Assembly (NCBI RefSeq): GCF_006337165.1
Contig: NZ_CP040896.1
Span: 2,790,001-2,854,000, forward strand
From: Hymenobacter jejuensis
GTDB taxonomy: Bacteria; Bacteroidota; Bacteroidia; Cytophagales; Hymenobacteraceae
Direction of reading: 5' to 3'
DNA length: 64,000 nt
The notes under the pieces were generated by a model. It made no database searches, had not been told where the DNA came from, and worked only from the letters and a program-made list of their open reading frames with translations. Of the stretch, positions 9,934 to 18,613 are shown one piece after another; the first letter of the stretch is position 1, and every line of letters begins with the position of its first letter. Both the position numbers and the translations under genes were made by a program.

Positions 9934-12132
9934 CTACAGAATCAGCAAGCCTTTTTCGCGGAGCAACAGCCACACCGGCGACGTCAAAAAAGCCTCGAAC
10001 GACATGCCCGCGGCGCTCACAGGAAAGGAGGCCGCTGCTTCTTTCAACAACAGCTTGGTTTCGTAATCGTGGGCAAGTTTGGTAAGCAATTCCAGCAGCC
10101 ATTGCCCGATGGCGTCCGATGTTTTCACCTCAAAATCTTCGGCTTGTTCATAGAATGTGAGCGTGGCGCGTGCTCCTTTTTTGCCTTCCGTAATCTCTAA
10201 ATCGGGGGCATTGCCAAGCCAAAATAAGCGTAGGTTTTGCTTGGCACTGTCGGGCTTACTTTCGGTTTGCAGGGCTTGTTGAATAAGCTGGCGCGGTACC
10301 GTGGGGCGCGGCACCCGGAAATCAAACCAGAATTGCAGCGGCTCGTTGAGGGCTACTCCGTGCATGTAGTTGTACAAGGCCTTCGCCAAACCCGGACCAA
10401 ATTGCTCGTGATCGGTACCGGTGGGGTCGTCGTGCCAGAGGTCGTTCCACGCAAAATCGCCCGGCTCCGGGCCGATGGCGGCTACTTTGTATTTCGCGGG
10501 GTTCTTGCCTACCGGGCTGTGCGCCGTCATGGAGAAGCGGTGCCAATAACCCGATTGCACAATGCCTGCCGCCAAGAGCTGCCGCACAACTTCTAGAGAA
10601 TCAACGGTTTCCTGCGTAGTTTGAGTCGGGAAGCCGTACATGAGGTAAGCGTGCACCATGATACCTGCCTGCGTGAAGCCATCGGTTACGCGCGCAACTT
10701 GGGCAATCGTGACGCCCTTTTCCATCAAGGTCAACAGGCGATCTGAGGCAACTTCCAACCCGCCCGACACCGCAATGCACCCAGACGCGGCCAGCAAGCG
10801 GCACAGATCAGGCGAAAAAGTCTTCTCGAAGCGAATATTGCCCCACCACGTAATGTTGACGCGGCGGCGCAGCAACTCCACGGCCAAGTCGCGTAAGGCG
10901 AGGGGTGGGGCCGCTTCGTCGACGAAGTGAAAGCCGGTTTGCCCCGTCTGCCGCACAATTTGCTCGATGCGGTCGACAAGTAAAGTCGCCGGCGCCGTTT
11001 CGTAGCGCGAGATGTAGTCGAGGGTTACGTCGCAGAACGAGCACCGCTTCCAATAGCAGCCATGGGCTACTGTTAGCTTGTTCCAGCGCCCATCGCTCCA
11101 GAGGCGGTGCATGGGGTTAAGTACCTCAATTACTGATAGATACTCGGTGAGCGGGAGGTCGCTGTAGTCGGGAGTTCCTACCTCGGGGTGCGGAATATCG
11201 GCATCGCGGCAGGCGTTGAGGTACTGCACTTGCCCTTGGGCATCGCGCAGGAAGGTGCGCTGCAAATCCTCCTGCGCGCGCTGTCCTTGCAGGTGCTCCA
11301 GCAACCGGAGCCACGGCCCTTCGCCATCGTCAAGGGTCAGATAATCAATGTAGTCGAAGAAGCGAGGCTCGCGAATTTGGCGCAGCTCAGTATTGGGGTA
11401 GCCACCGCCCATGAGTGTTTTTACCTGCGGACGCTGCTGCTTTACCCGGCCAGCCAAGCGCAAGGCCCCGTATAGGTTGCCCGGAAATGGGACCGTAAAG
11501 CCCACAACGTCGGGCTCGGTACGGGCTACCAGTTCGTCGAGTAGCTCCAACAGCATCTCGTCCAGTAAGTTAGGCGCAGCTTGCAGGGCTTCGTACAACG
11601 GCTCGAAGCTTGTAGCCGACATGGCTAGCTTTTCGGCGTAGCGGCTGAAGCCAAACTGTGGCCCAACGGTTTCCTTGATCAGGTCGCCGAGGTCTTCGAG
11701 GTACAGCGTGGCCAAATGGCGGGCCTGGTCGGTGAGGCCCATCGTGCCGAAAGCGCTTTCCAGGTCGGCCACGTTGTCGAAACGGGCGGCTTCGGGCAAA
11801 AAGCGGCTGTGGCAAATGCGCGGCGCAAGCGTGTTATCCTTGTTTTGTAGGAATTTTATAACTGGCTCAATAGTAGCTAGATAGCTTTTCTGCAACCGCA
11901 GCATCCGGCGGGAGTTGTCGCTCAGGGAATATGCTCCCTGTTCGATTTCGGCAAAGACGCGCTGTAACCCGGCTTTTGAAAACAGCTTCAATACCAGCTC
12001 CAAGCCCAAGTCGGCTTGCGTTACGGAGTAACCGCGTCCGCCCAAAAAGCCCTTCAGGTATGCCGTGGCCGGATACGGCGTGTTGAGTTGCGTAAGCGGG
12101 GGCGTAATGAGCAGGATATGAGGAGATTTCAC
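9934..12132 (-). CDS. B12-binding-type radical SAM protein, function unknown
   Basis: A 732-residue protein. Residues 1-45 (HILLITPPLTQLNTPYPATAYLKGFLGGRG) and 200-260 (PDVVGFTVPFPGNLYGALRL, LMGGGYPNTE) resemble the cobalamin-binding Rossmann region of BchE-like enzymes. The radical SAM domain follows: the iron-sulphur cysteines are Cys359, Cys364 and Cys367 (CYWKRCSFC), which is a C-x4-C-x2-C spacing rather than the canonical C-x3-C-x2-C. Glu/GGLE-type SAM motifs follow (AVSGGLEVASDRLL). A C-terminal domain of about 130 residues has no motif I recognise. The product may be a methylated or rearranged metabolite. The nearest partners are a hydrolase on one side and metal-associated genes on the other, so context does not fix the role. 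The start at the ATG at 12132 gives a normal family N-terminus. Confidence 0.82.
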   Translation of the reverse strand: MKSPHILLITPPLTQLNTPYPATAYLKGFLGGRGYSVTQADLGLELVLKLFSKAGLQRVFAEIEQGAYSLSDNSRRMLRLQKSYLATIEPVIKFLQNKDNTLAPRICHSRFLPEAARFDNVADLESAFGTMGLTDQARHLATLYLEDLGDLIKETVGPQFGFSRYAEKLAMSATSFEPLYEALQAAPNLLDEMLLELLDELVARTEPDVVGFTVPFPGNLYGALRLAGRVKQQRPQVKTLMGGGYPNTELRQIREPRFFDYIDYLTLDDGEGPWLRLLEHLQGQRAQEDLQRTFLRDAQGQVQYLNACRDADIPHPEVGTPDYSDLPLTEYLSVIEVLNPMHRLWSDGRWNKLTVAHGCYWKRCSFCDVTLDYISRYETAPATLLVDRIEQIVRQTGQTGFHFVDEAAPPLALRDLAVELLRRRVNITWWGNIRFEKTFSPDLCRLLAASGCIAVSGGLEVASDRLLTLMEKGVTIAQVARVTDGFTQAGIMVHAYLMYGFPTQTTQETVDSLEVVRQLLAAGIVQSGYWHRFSMTAHSPVGKNPAKYKVAAIGPEPGDFAWNDLWHDDPTGTDHEQFGPGLAKALYNYMHGVALNEPLQFWFDFRVPRPTVPRQLIQQALQTESKPDSAKQNLRLFWLGNAPDLEITEGKKGARATLTFYEQAEDFEVKTSDAIGQWLLELLTKLAHDYETKLLLKEAAASFPVSAAGMSFEAFLTSPVWLLLREKGLLIL

Positions 12133-12154
12133 GACGGCATAACAAAGCAGAAGG

Positions 12155-12162
12155 CAAAGATA
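12155..12162 (-). promoter_or_regulatory. -7 box candidate for the radical SAM gene
   Basis: CAAAGATA on the plus strand reads TATCTTTG on the minus strand, a TAnnTTTG match 22 bp before the ATG at 12132. No convincing -33 element. Confidence 0.4.
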
Positions 12163-12238
12163 CTCCCGTCGGGAAGGATTAACCGGAATTTAGCATTGCG
12201 CGGCGCTAGGTGTACTGCTGAAGCTGGTAGTTGGGCCT

Positions 12239-13684
12239 CTACATCTTCATCTTGCCCATGCTCATAAACGGCGCATTCAGGCGCAGGTAAACTTCCGCAG
12301 ACACCGGAGTTTTTCCGTAATAGCTACGTATTTGATTGTCAGGACGATACACTGAGCCTTGGGCGCCTATGTGCAGTTCGGGGCCGTTCTGGCCGAGCTG
12401 GGCAAGGCGGTAGTTGGCCCCCAGTGTAAGAGCGTGAATGTTGTAGGTGGGCTCCGTTTGGTCGTGCGGGATGGCTAGCTCTTCGGCGTCCTTCTGAACA
12501 AATTCGTAGCGGCCGTAAAAGGTCGGTCGGCCAAGCGTAAGGTTGGTTTCGGCCAAAACCGAGTGTTCCTTCCCGTGATCGGATTTATTAAGGCCCCAGA
12601 TGAGCGACGAAGCCACGAAATGGTAAGCGCCCCACGTGCGGCTGTGCAACACGGCGGCGGTGGTGCGCGTCACGTCTTCATCGGGGCGTAGCTGCTCTGG
12701 GCTTTTTACGTAAGCACGACCAACTTCCAACGACAACTCTTCGGACGGGTTCCACAGCAGGCGACTGGCCCATGAGTTGGCACGCGGCCGATCGAAGTTG
12801 TAACGATGCTCGTCGGGCTCGCGGCCGGTGAAATTGGAGCCTTCCAGCTTAAACTGCTTGTAGCGCACCCCAAACGTGGCTACGCCAAACGTGATGTGCG
12901 TGGCATCTACCCAGTGGTGCCCAAGCGGAGCATCGGGGTTAGGCATGGCCGAAAGTCGGTGCATAAACGCTGTAGGCCCAACAGCGGGCTCACCCGGATA
13001 CCCTAAATACAGGCTCAAATCCAGGTCTTTGCTGAGGGCGTGCGTGTAGCCAATGCTTAGGGCCGAAAACAGATCGTGCGGGTGTTGCCGGTCGACGAGC
13101 GGCTTCCCTTTGTAGGCTTCGCCCGATTGGAACAGCAGCGGGTAGCCGTTCGCGCCTTCGGTAAGCGGGTCGAGCGAGATCATGGCGGTCAGGTTGAGCA
13201 AACCGCGTTGCCCGACGTTGCGCTGGGCCATGGTCATAAACCAGTTGGGTGCGTCGAAGGTGCGGCCGCCGCGCTGGCCGTTTTCCCGGCCGATGTTCTG
13301 GTTGGTGTAGCGCCCAAAAACGGCGCCGTGATACATGAGCATCCAAGGGCCTTTGTGCTGCATCCACATGTACATGGGCGTTGCATCGGGTTGCCACGCC
13401 GTGCCGGAACCGTTGCGCGACATGGGCAGATTGCGCGAGTAAGCGTGCGACATGTTCATGTCGCCGTGGTCGCTATGCTGCATGGTTGTGTCGCCGGACA
13501 TATCCATTGTACTCATGTCCATGCCCGGCATGTGTTGGTGCTGGGCTGGCTGCGCAGCATGCACAGTGTCGGTGGGAGACGTGGCCGGCTGCTTCGGCAT
13601 CTGGTACATTTCGTGTTGCGCCCATGCGGGCAGCGAAACACTAATCAGCAGCAAAAAGGCAAGTAGAAGAACTGAAAGCCGCAT
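12239..13684 (-). CDS. Met/His-rich outer-membrane protein, probably metal (copper) related
   Basis: A 481-residue secreted protein. The signal peptide is LLLAFLLLISVSLPAWAQ. Residues about 22-80 form a Met/His/Asp-rich region (MPGMDMSTMDMSGD, HSDHGDMNMSH) of the kind that binds Cu(I) or Ag(I). The rest alternates short beta strands with aromatic residues and repeated GxxxR/Y patterns, consistent with an outer-membrane beta-barrel; it ends in a Met/Lys-rich tail (FMSMGKMKM). Upstream on the same strand is a regulator with a heavy-metal-associated domain. Metal handling is inferred from composition and from that neighbour; copper is the best guess. Confidence 0.65.
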   Translation of the reverse strand: MRLSVLLLAFLLLISVSLPAWAQHEMYQMPKQPATSPTDTVHAAQPAQHQHMPGMDMSTMDMSGDTTMQHSDHGDMNMSHAYSRNLPMSRNGSGTAWQPDATPMYMWMQHKGPWMLMYHGAVFGRYTNQNIGRENGQRGGRTFDAPNWFMTMAQRNVGQRGLLNLTAMISLDPLTEGANGYPLLFQSGEAYKGKPLVDRQHPHDLFSALSIGYTHALSKDLDLSLYLGYPGEPAVGPTAFMHRLSAMPNPDAPLGHHWVDATHITFGVATFGVRYKQFKLEGSNFTGREPDEHRYNFDRPRANSWASRLLWNPSEELSLEVGRAYVKSPEQLRPDEDVTRTTAAVLHSRTWGAYHFVASSLIWGLNKSDHGKEHSVLAETNLTLGRPTFYGRYEFVQKDAEELAIPHDQTEPTYNIHALTLGANYRLAQLGQNGPELHIGAQGSVYRPDNQIRSYYGKTPVSAEVYLRLNAPFMSMGKMKM

Positions 13685-13692
13685 AAAACAGA

Positions 13693-13734
13693 ATTGGGGT
13701 ATTCGAAAGGAAATTACCCTTCAAATACCCCAAT
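13693..13734 (-). terminator. 15-bp hairpin between regulator and metal-related gene
   Basis: Arms 13693-13707 and 13720-13734 pair with one mismatch around a 12-nt loop. On the minus strand it lies between the AraC-type gene and the outer-membrane gene and is followed by CTGTTTTAT just before the ATG. It may be a terminator, attenuator or operator. Confidence 0.5.
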
Positions 13735-13794
13735 CGGTAGCAACTAGTTATACAGAATTCTACTGCATAACGTGTAAGCTTTTGTGCGACGTAC

Positions 13795-14370
13795 CTAGCT
13801 CGCGAGTTTATCCAACGACAGGCGCTTGGGCATCATATCACGGCGGAACTCGCTTACCGAGCGGCCGGTGACTTGCCGAAATTGGTTGGAAAGGTGCTGA
13901 CCGCTGCTGTAACGCATTTGGTCGGCTATCTCGCTAAGCGTCAGTTCGCCGTAGCTCAACATCTCCTTAACGCGCTCGATTTTGAGGCGAATGAGGTATT
14001 TCTCAATGGTAAGATTGGCAGTGCGCGAAAATACCTTGCTCAGGTGCGAGTACGTCGCCGCAAACCGATCGGTGAGGAAGGCCGAGGTGGTAAGGGGCAT
14101 GCGCGCCGTGCGCAGGTGCTCCAAGTATTCGGCCAGCGCGCCTTTAATCTGTTCGGTGAGCTGTTCGCCCCGGCCCATGAGCAGGTCGAAACCAGCTTCG
14201 CGCAACATAGGAGCCACCGCGGCCGGATCGGCGGGGGTGGTGCGGTCGAGCTGCGCTTGGCCTAGCGTAACTTGTGTAGGGCGATACCCAGCTTGCTCTA
14301 GCAGATGGTGTACAGCCTCTATGCAGCGGGGGCACACCATGTTTTTGATATGTAGCAGTGTCGTTTTCAC
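13795..14370 (-). CDS. AraC-family regulator with N-terminal heavy-metal-associated domain
   Basis: A 191-residue fusion. Residues 1-65 form an HMA-like ferredoxin fold with the metal motif M-x-C-x-x-C (NMVCPRC, Cys13 and Cys16). Residues about 90-185 carry the two helix-turn-helix units of AraC/XylS proteins (IEKYLIRLKIERVKEMLSYG, LSEIADQMRYSSGQHLSNQF). The likely role is a transcription factor that senses a soft metal (Cu, Ag, Zn or similar) directly through the HMA cysteines. It is transcribed five bases after a small membrane protein, and its downstream neighbour is a Met/His-rich outer-membrane protein, a plausible target. The metal and the regulon are inference. Confidence 0.82.
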   Translation of the reverse strand: MKTTLLHIKNMVCPRCIEAVHHLLEQAGYRPTQVTLGQAQLDRTTPADPAAVAPMLREAGFDLLMGRGEQLTEQIKGALAEYLEHLRTARMPLTTSAFLTDRFAATYSHLSKVFSRTANLTIEKYLIRLKIERVKEMLSYGELTLSEIADQMRYSSGQHLSNQFRQVTGRSVSEFRRDMMPKRLSLDKLAS

Positions 14371-14375
14371 AAGAT

Positions 14376-14717
14376 TTATTTTTGTTCCAACCTAGAAGTA
14401 GTGCGAGTGTTTTTGCGAGCGGTAGGAGGTGCCGCCGTACGCGGCCGCCGAAGCGGCTTAGCCGGAGCTTCTACCCAACCTTTCCCAAACCAACTGCCTG
14501 ATGCCCAGGTAACAAAGGGCACCACGCCTAAAAAAGTGACTGCCAATAGCCAGAAAAATACGAAAAACGCCCAGAACAGCCTCGAAAAAAAGTGGTCCTG
14601 AACACCAAACAGATACGCGATCAGCACCAAGGCCAGCAAAAACCCAGTGCCTGCCAAAATAGCCGTGTGCCGCAGCAAAGGCCGGTAAGAAGCAGGAAGG
14701 GCGTTTAGCAGGCTCAT
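14376..14717 (-). CDS. Small membrane protein in operon with the HMA-AraC regulator
   Basis: A 113-residue protein with two long hydrophobic helices, about residues 17-38 (HTAILAGTGFLLALVLIAYLF) and 46-70 (RLFWAFFVFFWLLAVTFLGVV), and a basic, Pro/Arg-rich cytoplasmic tail (residues 82-113). I do not recognise the family. The stop is five bases from the ATG of the HMA-AraC gene, so the two are very likely cotranscribed; whether the protein has a metal-related job is unknown. Confidence 0.65.
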   Translation of the reverse strand: MSLLNALPASYRPLLRHTAILAGTGFLLALVLIAYLFGVQDHFFSRLFWAFFVFFWLLAVTFLGVVPFVTWASGSWFGKGWVEAPAKPLRRPRTAAPPTARKNTRTTSRLEQK

Positions 14718-14734
14718 ATACGGAAAGCGAACAA

Positions 14735-14763
14735 CAAATATAAGACTTCCTCTACTCTCGCAA
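14735..14763 (-). promoter_or_regulatory. Promoter of the membrane protein / HMA-AraC operon
   Basis: Read on the minus strand: TTG (14763-14761), an 18-nt spacer, then TATATTTG (14742-14735), which fits the Bacteroidota -33/-7 consensus. It ends 17 bp before the ATG at 14717. Confidence 0.6.
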
Positions 14764-14990
14764 TCGGCGGTAGCTCAGGGGCTAAGGTAGCGAATGTCTA
14801 ATATAGCACTTTTCAACTGATGATGGTTGACCACCCGACGGCAGTTGATTTGGTGCGGAAAAGCCGGGAACGTAGCTCCTGCCAAATTAGGTTCCTGGAC
14901 TTTGTCGTATTCGATAAAAACCACGTCGTCTGGCAGCCGTACCACGTACTATACCCGTATGATCCTTCTCCCTGCAAAACGCCCTTCCTC

Positions 14991-15266
14991 ATGAAAACTC
15001 CTCTTTTACCCCGGCTGATGGCACTCGCGATAGCAGTGACTAGCCTTTCTGTATCTTCTTGTAGCACAGGCACTTCCGAAGGAAGCGCCAACGTAGAACG
15101 CGGCCACGACAAAGAATTTGTCAACAACAACACGCAACAGACGCGCGGCAACGATTCGAATACCAACGGCAAAGCTGCGGACACGACCAAAGTAAAAACC
15201 GGTCAGCAAGTATACGACCAGACTACGGAGCGGAAAGATCGCAACGGCGATGGCCTAGCCGATTAA
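14991..15266 (+). CDS. Small acidic/polar lipoprotein of unknown function
   Basis: A 91-residue protein. From the ATG at 14991 the N-terminus is a lipoprotein signal (LMALAIAVTSLSVSSC, lipid Cys at residue 24). The mature part is low-complexity, rich in Asn, Thr, Asp and Lys, and ends RKDRNGDGLAD, which looks like a single Ca-binding-style DxNxDG loop. An earlier in-frame ATG at 14820 would bury the signal peptide in a basic extension, so it was not chosen. No family recognised. The 273-bp gap before it (14718-14990) holds only the divergent promoter. Confidence 0.6.
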   Translation: MKTPLLPRLMALAIAVTSLSVSSCSTGTSEGSANVERGHDKEFVNNNTQQTRGNDSNTNGKAADTTKVKTGQQVYDQTTERKDRNGDGLAD

Positions 15267-15280
15267 GCATTGACTCGGCT

Positions 15281-15328
15281 AAAACACAAAAAGCCCTCCC
15301 ATTATTGTGGGAGGGCTTTTTGTGTTTT
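15281..15328. terminator. Bidirectional terminator, 21-bp perfect arms
   Basis: 15281-15301 and 15308-15328 are exact reverse complements around a 6-nt loop. Outer A and T runs give a T-tail in both directions. It separates the convergent lipoprotein and BtuG-like genes. Confidence 0.9.
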
Positions 15329-15355
15329 GAGTGGATTGTGATAACCAGTTGACTT

Positions 15356-16444
15356 TTAATAGAATATAAATCCGTTGGGAAGCAGATTGACGTTGAAAGA
15401 GTCAATAGCTGTGCCGTTGGCCTGGTAGCGAATAAACTTGCCGGCGGCGGTGTAAGGCGCCACCGAGCCGTAAATGGTGTTGTCCTGCGGGTCGATGCCG
15501 AGGCCGTAGAAGCTGCGCCGTATGAGAGGGGTAGCGGGTAAGGCTGCGTCCGTGGTGCTCATGCGGTATACGCCGCCTTTGTAGCTATAGTAGAGTTGGT
15601 CGGCGGCGCCGTTCAGGTGCAGCCCGCTTGGGCTGCCGGCAAATGGCAGCACCGTCGGCGCAGTTGGGGCGGCGGGTGAGAATTTGATCAGGTTGCCGGG
15701 CGTTGAGGAAATGACCGCGTACGGTGCCGAAGTCTGGTACCGCGTGATGCCGGTGCACAGTACCCAGATGTTGCCTGCTTTGTCCTGCACCAAGTCGCTG
15801 GGACCATCTTGCACGCTGATGGCGCTCTCCACGGCGTCGGTAGCGGGGTTGATAACGCTCAGGGTATTTTCGTCGGAGTTGCTTACATACACTTTGCCGT
15901 TGGCCAGCAGGAGGTGCTCCGGCTGCCGCCCCACGGCTATGGTTTTGGTGATGGTATTGGTGCGCAGATCAAGCACGGCAACGCGCCCCTGCTCACCGCG
16001 TTTCACCCATTCGCTCACGTAAGCCTTGTCAGCGCTGACTGCTACGGCGTAGCGTGGCTGCTCCAGCCCGGTCACCGTCGCCACCGATTGAAACGTCGTC
16101 AGATTCACGACTTCCAACTTCTTGCTGTTGTTGGCCACGATGTAGCCGCGGTTGCCCACCACCAACATCGACTGCGCCACGTCGCCCAGCTCGCGTTGGT
16201 TGACGGTGTTGAAAATGTGGTTGTCGACGACAGTGCGGGACGTTTTGCTGAACAGGCTTACCTCGGCATTGGGCGTACCGAAGGCGCCTTCGTTGAGCAC
16301 GAATACATTGCTGCCATCTTTGGTCAGATTATAAAGCGGCGCTGCGGCTTCGTCGGTATCGTTGCAGCTGAAAACTGTGAATGCGCCAACGCCAACCAAG
16401 AGGGCGCGCGTCAGAAAAGAGGGGAAGTGGTGAGTGCGGAACAT
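15356..16444 (-). CDS. BtuG-like surface beta-propeller lipoprotein
   Basis: A 362-residue lipoprotein (signal LVGVGAFTVFSC) made almost entirely of YVTN/YncE-type beta-propeller repeats, for example KVYVSNSDENTLSVINPATD and KAYVSEWVKRGEQGRVAVLD. It starts 35 bp after the BtuB gene, downstream of a cobalamin riboswitch. In Bacteroides, BtuG is a surface propeller lipoprotein that docks on BtuB and captures vitamin B12 with extremely high affinity; fold, lipobox and gene order here match that system. Assignment to BtuG is inference from fold and context. The start at 16444 was chosen because longer frames overlap btuB and lose the signal peptide. Confidence 0.75.
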   Translation of the reverse strand: MFRTHHFPSFLTRALLVGVGAFTVFSCNDTDEAAAPLYNLTKDGSNVFVLNEGAFGTPNAEVSLFSKTSRTVVDNHIFNTVNQRELGDVAQSMLVVGNRGYIVANNSKKLEVVNLTTFQSVATVTGLEQPRYAVAVSADKAYVSEWVKRGEQGRVAVLDLRTNTITKTIAVGRQPEHLLLANGKVYVSNSDENTLSVINPATDAVESAISVQDGPSDLVQDKAGNIWVLCTGITRYQTSAPYAVISSTPGNLIKFSPAAPTAPTVLPFAGSPSGLHLNGAADQLYYSYKGGVYRMSTTDAALPATPLIRRSFYGLGIDPQDNTIYGSVAPYTAAGKFIRYQANGTAIDSFNVNLLPNGFIFY

Positions 16445-16479
16445 AACGCTAGAAAAGAGGAAAGGAGATAAAGGAAAGG

Positions 16480-18456
16480 TTAGTGCCAGGCCACGCGCAC
16501 GCTCAGTAAGCCCCAGCAAGGTGGCATAGCCCGGAATTCGTAGTTCTGGTAAGTGCGGTTGGTTAGGTTGTAGCCTTGGGCCAACGCCGTCAGCGACCAC
16601 GTGGGGGCCACATGCAGCGTGCGCCCTATGGTGGCGTTCAGCAGTACATAGGAGGGCAAGGTCGTTGCAGTGCTATAGGTGCGGCGCTCGCCCGTAAATG
16701 TCAGTGACGTAGTGAGTTGCCAGCCCCGCCACGTATGGTCGGTGGTGAAGGCTGCGGAATGCATGGGCACGTAAGCCAGCTGCTGCCCCATCGGGTTGGG
16801 GTCGTCGGCGTAGCCCCGCACCTTCTCCGACTGCGTAAGCGCATAGCTGGCCCGCGCCAACAGAGCATAAGCGCCCGGATGCCACTTGGCCTGCGTGCTG
16901 GCTTCTAGGCCTTGCGCCCGCACCTTGCGCACGTTATGCGGCGTGCTGCCGCCCGTGATCGGGTCGCTGAGCCATTCCACCCAATTGTCGACCAGCTGCC
17001 GATAAGCTGTAAGCTCGGAGTGCAGTGCAAGCTGCGGCGTTAGCGACACCTCATGGCGCAGCCCCCCCTCATAGCCCATGCCGTCTTCCGGAAGAATATT
17101 AGGGTTGCCAGTCGGCCAGTAGCGCTCGTTGAGCGTCGGCGCCCGGTAACTGCGTGAGGTGCTAGCCTTTATTGTAAATAATTGATTATAAATGTGATAT
17201 ATATTCCATTCGGCGCCTGCTGTTGGGGCCAGCGGCGGCCGACGATTGGGCACCATCGTTTGGCGCAGATTGAGCGTCAGGCGTACTTCTGGGCGCGGGT
17301 CGTAGCGGAATAGTGCGTAACCCGAATACCGATTTTCCGTCTTCCGGCCGTGGTAGCCATCTACCTGCGCTGCAAAGTGTTGGGCTTCTATGCCCAACCG
17401 TAGATTGGCTTTGGCAGCGAAGTTGAGCGTGTGATCGGCCTGCAACTGAGTGGTTTGGACGCGCGAATTGCTGACCAGCCCGATCTGCTGGTAGTTGAGC
17501 ACATCGTCGAACCAAGCCACGCGCACGCCCGTTTCGTGGCGGCTCGCTACATGCCGATAGCCCGCCAGCAGCCGTCGGCTCTGGTCATGCTCGCGTGCTT
17601 GATTGTTGCTGGAACCAATGGCAGGCTGAATCTGGCGGTTGGCGTCGGTGAGCCAAGCCGCGGCCGTGAGTTCGCTAGCTTGGCCTAAGCGCAGCGTAAT
17701 GTCCTGGGCAAAGCTGCCTTGGCGAATGGCCGCACTTTGCTGGCGGTGGCGCACCAACCCCCTGAACTCACGGGCATAGTATGGAAAATCGTTTTGCGCT
17801 TCCCGGTAAGTAGCCGATGTGCGCACCGCAATTTTCTGATTGCTGAAGCTGCCCTCCAAGCTGCCCGCGCCCAGGCCAAAGCTGCCAGCATCAAGCTGCA
17901 CACTAGCCCGTGGCCCGGCGCCCCACACAACCGGCGACGACAGCAACACGGTCCCGCCAATGGCGGCCGTTCCGTATGCGGCGCTGGCCGGTCCGTGCTG
18001 AACTTCCACGCGGGTGTTGCCGCTCACGGGCAACAGCGAAAAATCGGTCTGGCCAAGCGTCGGCAGGCCGATGTTGAAGCCATTCCAGAGTACGGCTGTG
18101 TGCTGCGCCGAAGTGCCCCGAAATGAAATAGAAGATAGCTGCCCCGGGCCGTAGTTCTTGATGTACAGCGGCGTGCGTGCGGCCAATACATCGGTAAGGG
18201 TGCCCGAACGATATTGAGCAAGCGTGGCAGAGTCAATGCTGGTTACGCGGCTGCCCACGGCAAAGCGGCTGAGGGGCACAGCCTGCACCCGAACGGCAGG
18301 CAGCACGTGCTCGCCGGCCAAGCCTACTGAATCGGGCGCAATCGGATCGGCGTGCTGCGCCTGTGCGGGGCAGACTCCCGTCAGGCACAGGAATGTGCCA
18401 AGCGCACCTAGCAGCTTCACCGATGCTAACCGACCGAATCCACGCGTATTAATCAT
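16480..18456 (-). CDS. btuB: TonB-dependent cobalamin receptor, BtuB-like
   Basis: A 658-residue TonB-dependent outer-membrane transporter. It has a signal peptide (LLGALGTFLCLTGVCPAQAQ), a plug domain (about 45-170) with typical motifs (LTDVLAARTPLYIKNYGPGQ, ISFRGTSAQHTAVLWNGFNI, VEVQHGPASAAYGTAAIGG), and a 22-strand barrel to the C-terminal VAWH. The cobalamin riboswitch 157 bp upstream identifies the substrate as vitamin B12 or a related corrinoid. The ATG at 18456 is preferred to the in-frame TTG nine bases earlier. A BtuG-like propeller gene follows in the same operon. A TTGATTATAAA sequence lies inside the gene at 17182. Confidence 0.9.
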   Translation of the reverse strand: MINTRGFGRLASVKLLGALGTFLCLTGVCPAQAQHADPIAPDSVGLAGEHVLPAVRVQAVPLSRFAVGSRVTSIDSATLAQYRSGTLTDVLAARTPLYIKNYGPGQLSSISFRGTSAQHTAVLWNGFNIGLPTLGQTDFSLLPVSGNTRVEVQHGPASAAYGTAAIGGTVLLSSPVVWGAGPRASVQLDAGSFGLGAGSLEGSFSNQKIAVRTSATYREAQNDFPYYAREFRGLVRHRQQSAAIRQGSFAQDITLRLGQASELTAAAWLTDANRQIQPAIGSSNNQAREHDQSRRLLAGYRHVASRHETGVRVAWFDDVLNYQQIGLVSNSRVQTTQLQADHTLNFAAKANLRLGIEAQHFAAQVDGYHGRKTENRYSGYALFRYDPRPEVRLTLNLRQTMVPNRRPPLAPTAGAEWNIYHIYNQLFTIKASTSRSYRAPTLNERYWPTGNPNILPEDGMGYEGGLRHEVSLTPQLALHSELTAYRQLVDNWVEWLSDPITGGSTPHNVRKVRAQGLEASTQAKWHPGAYALLARASYALTQSEKVRGYADDPNPMGQQLAYVPMHSAAFTTDHTWRGWQLTTSLTFTGERRTYSTATTLPSYVLLNATIGRTLHVAPTWSLTALAQGYNLTNRTYQNYEFRAMPPCWGLLSVRVAWH

Positions 18457-18464
18457 CCGAACCA

Positions 18465-18485
18465 AATTTTCAATCGGTGAAAATT
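18465..18485 (-). promoter_or_regulatory. Hairpin immediately ahead of the btuB start
   Basis: AATTTTC (18465-18471) and GAAAATT (18479-18485) form a 7-bp stem ending eight bases before the ATG at 18456. It could help hide or expose the ribosome-entry region in response to the riboswitch; this is inference. Confidence 0.35.
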
Positions 18486-18613
18486 CAGTTCAGAACCCCG
18501 CTCAGGTCCGAAAACCCTGCGAAGCCGAGGCCGAAAACAGGAAAACCGACGGCCAGGCCGCCAACTGCATTCATTCTCCGCCTTTCACCCGAAAGCGCTG
18601 AACATAAGGGAAA

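Noticed and set aside
14765..14795. GGTAGCTCAGGGGCTAAGG resembling a tRNA D-arm
   Set aside because: No acceptor, anticodon or T-arm follows at the needed distances.
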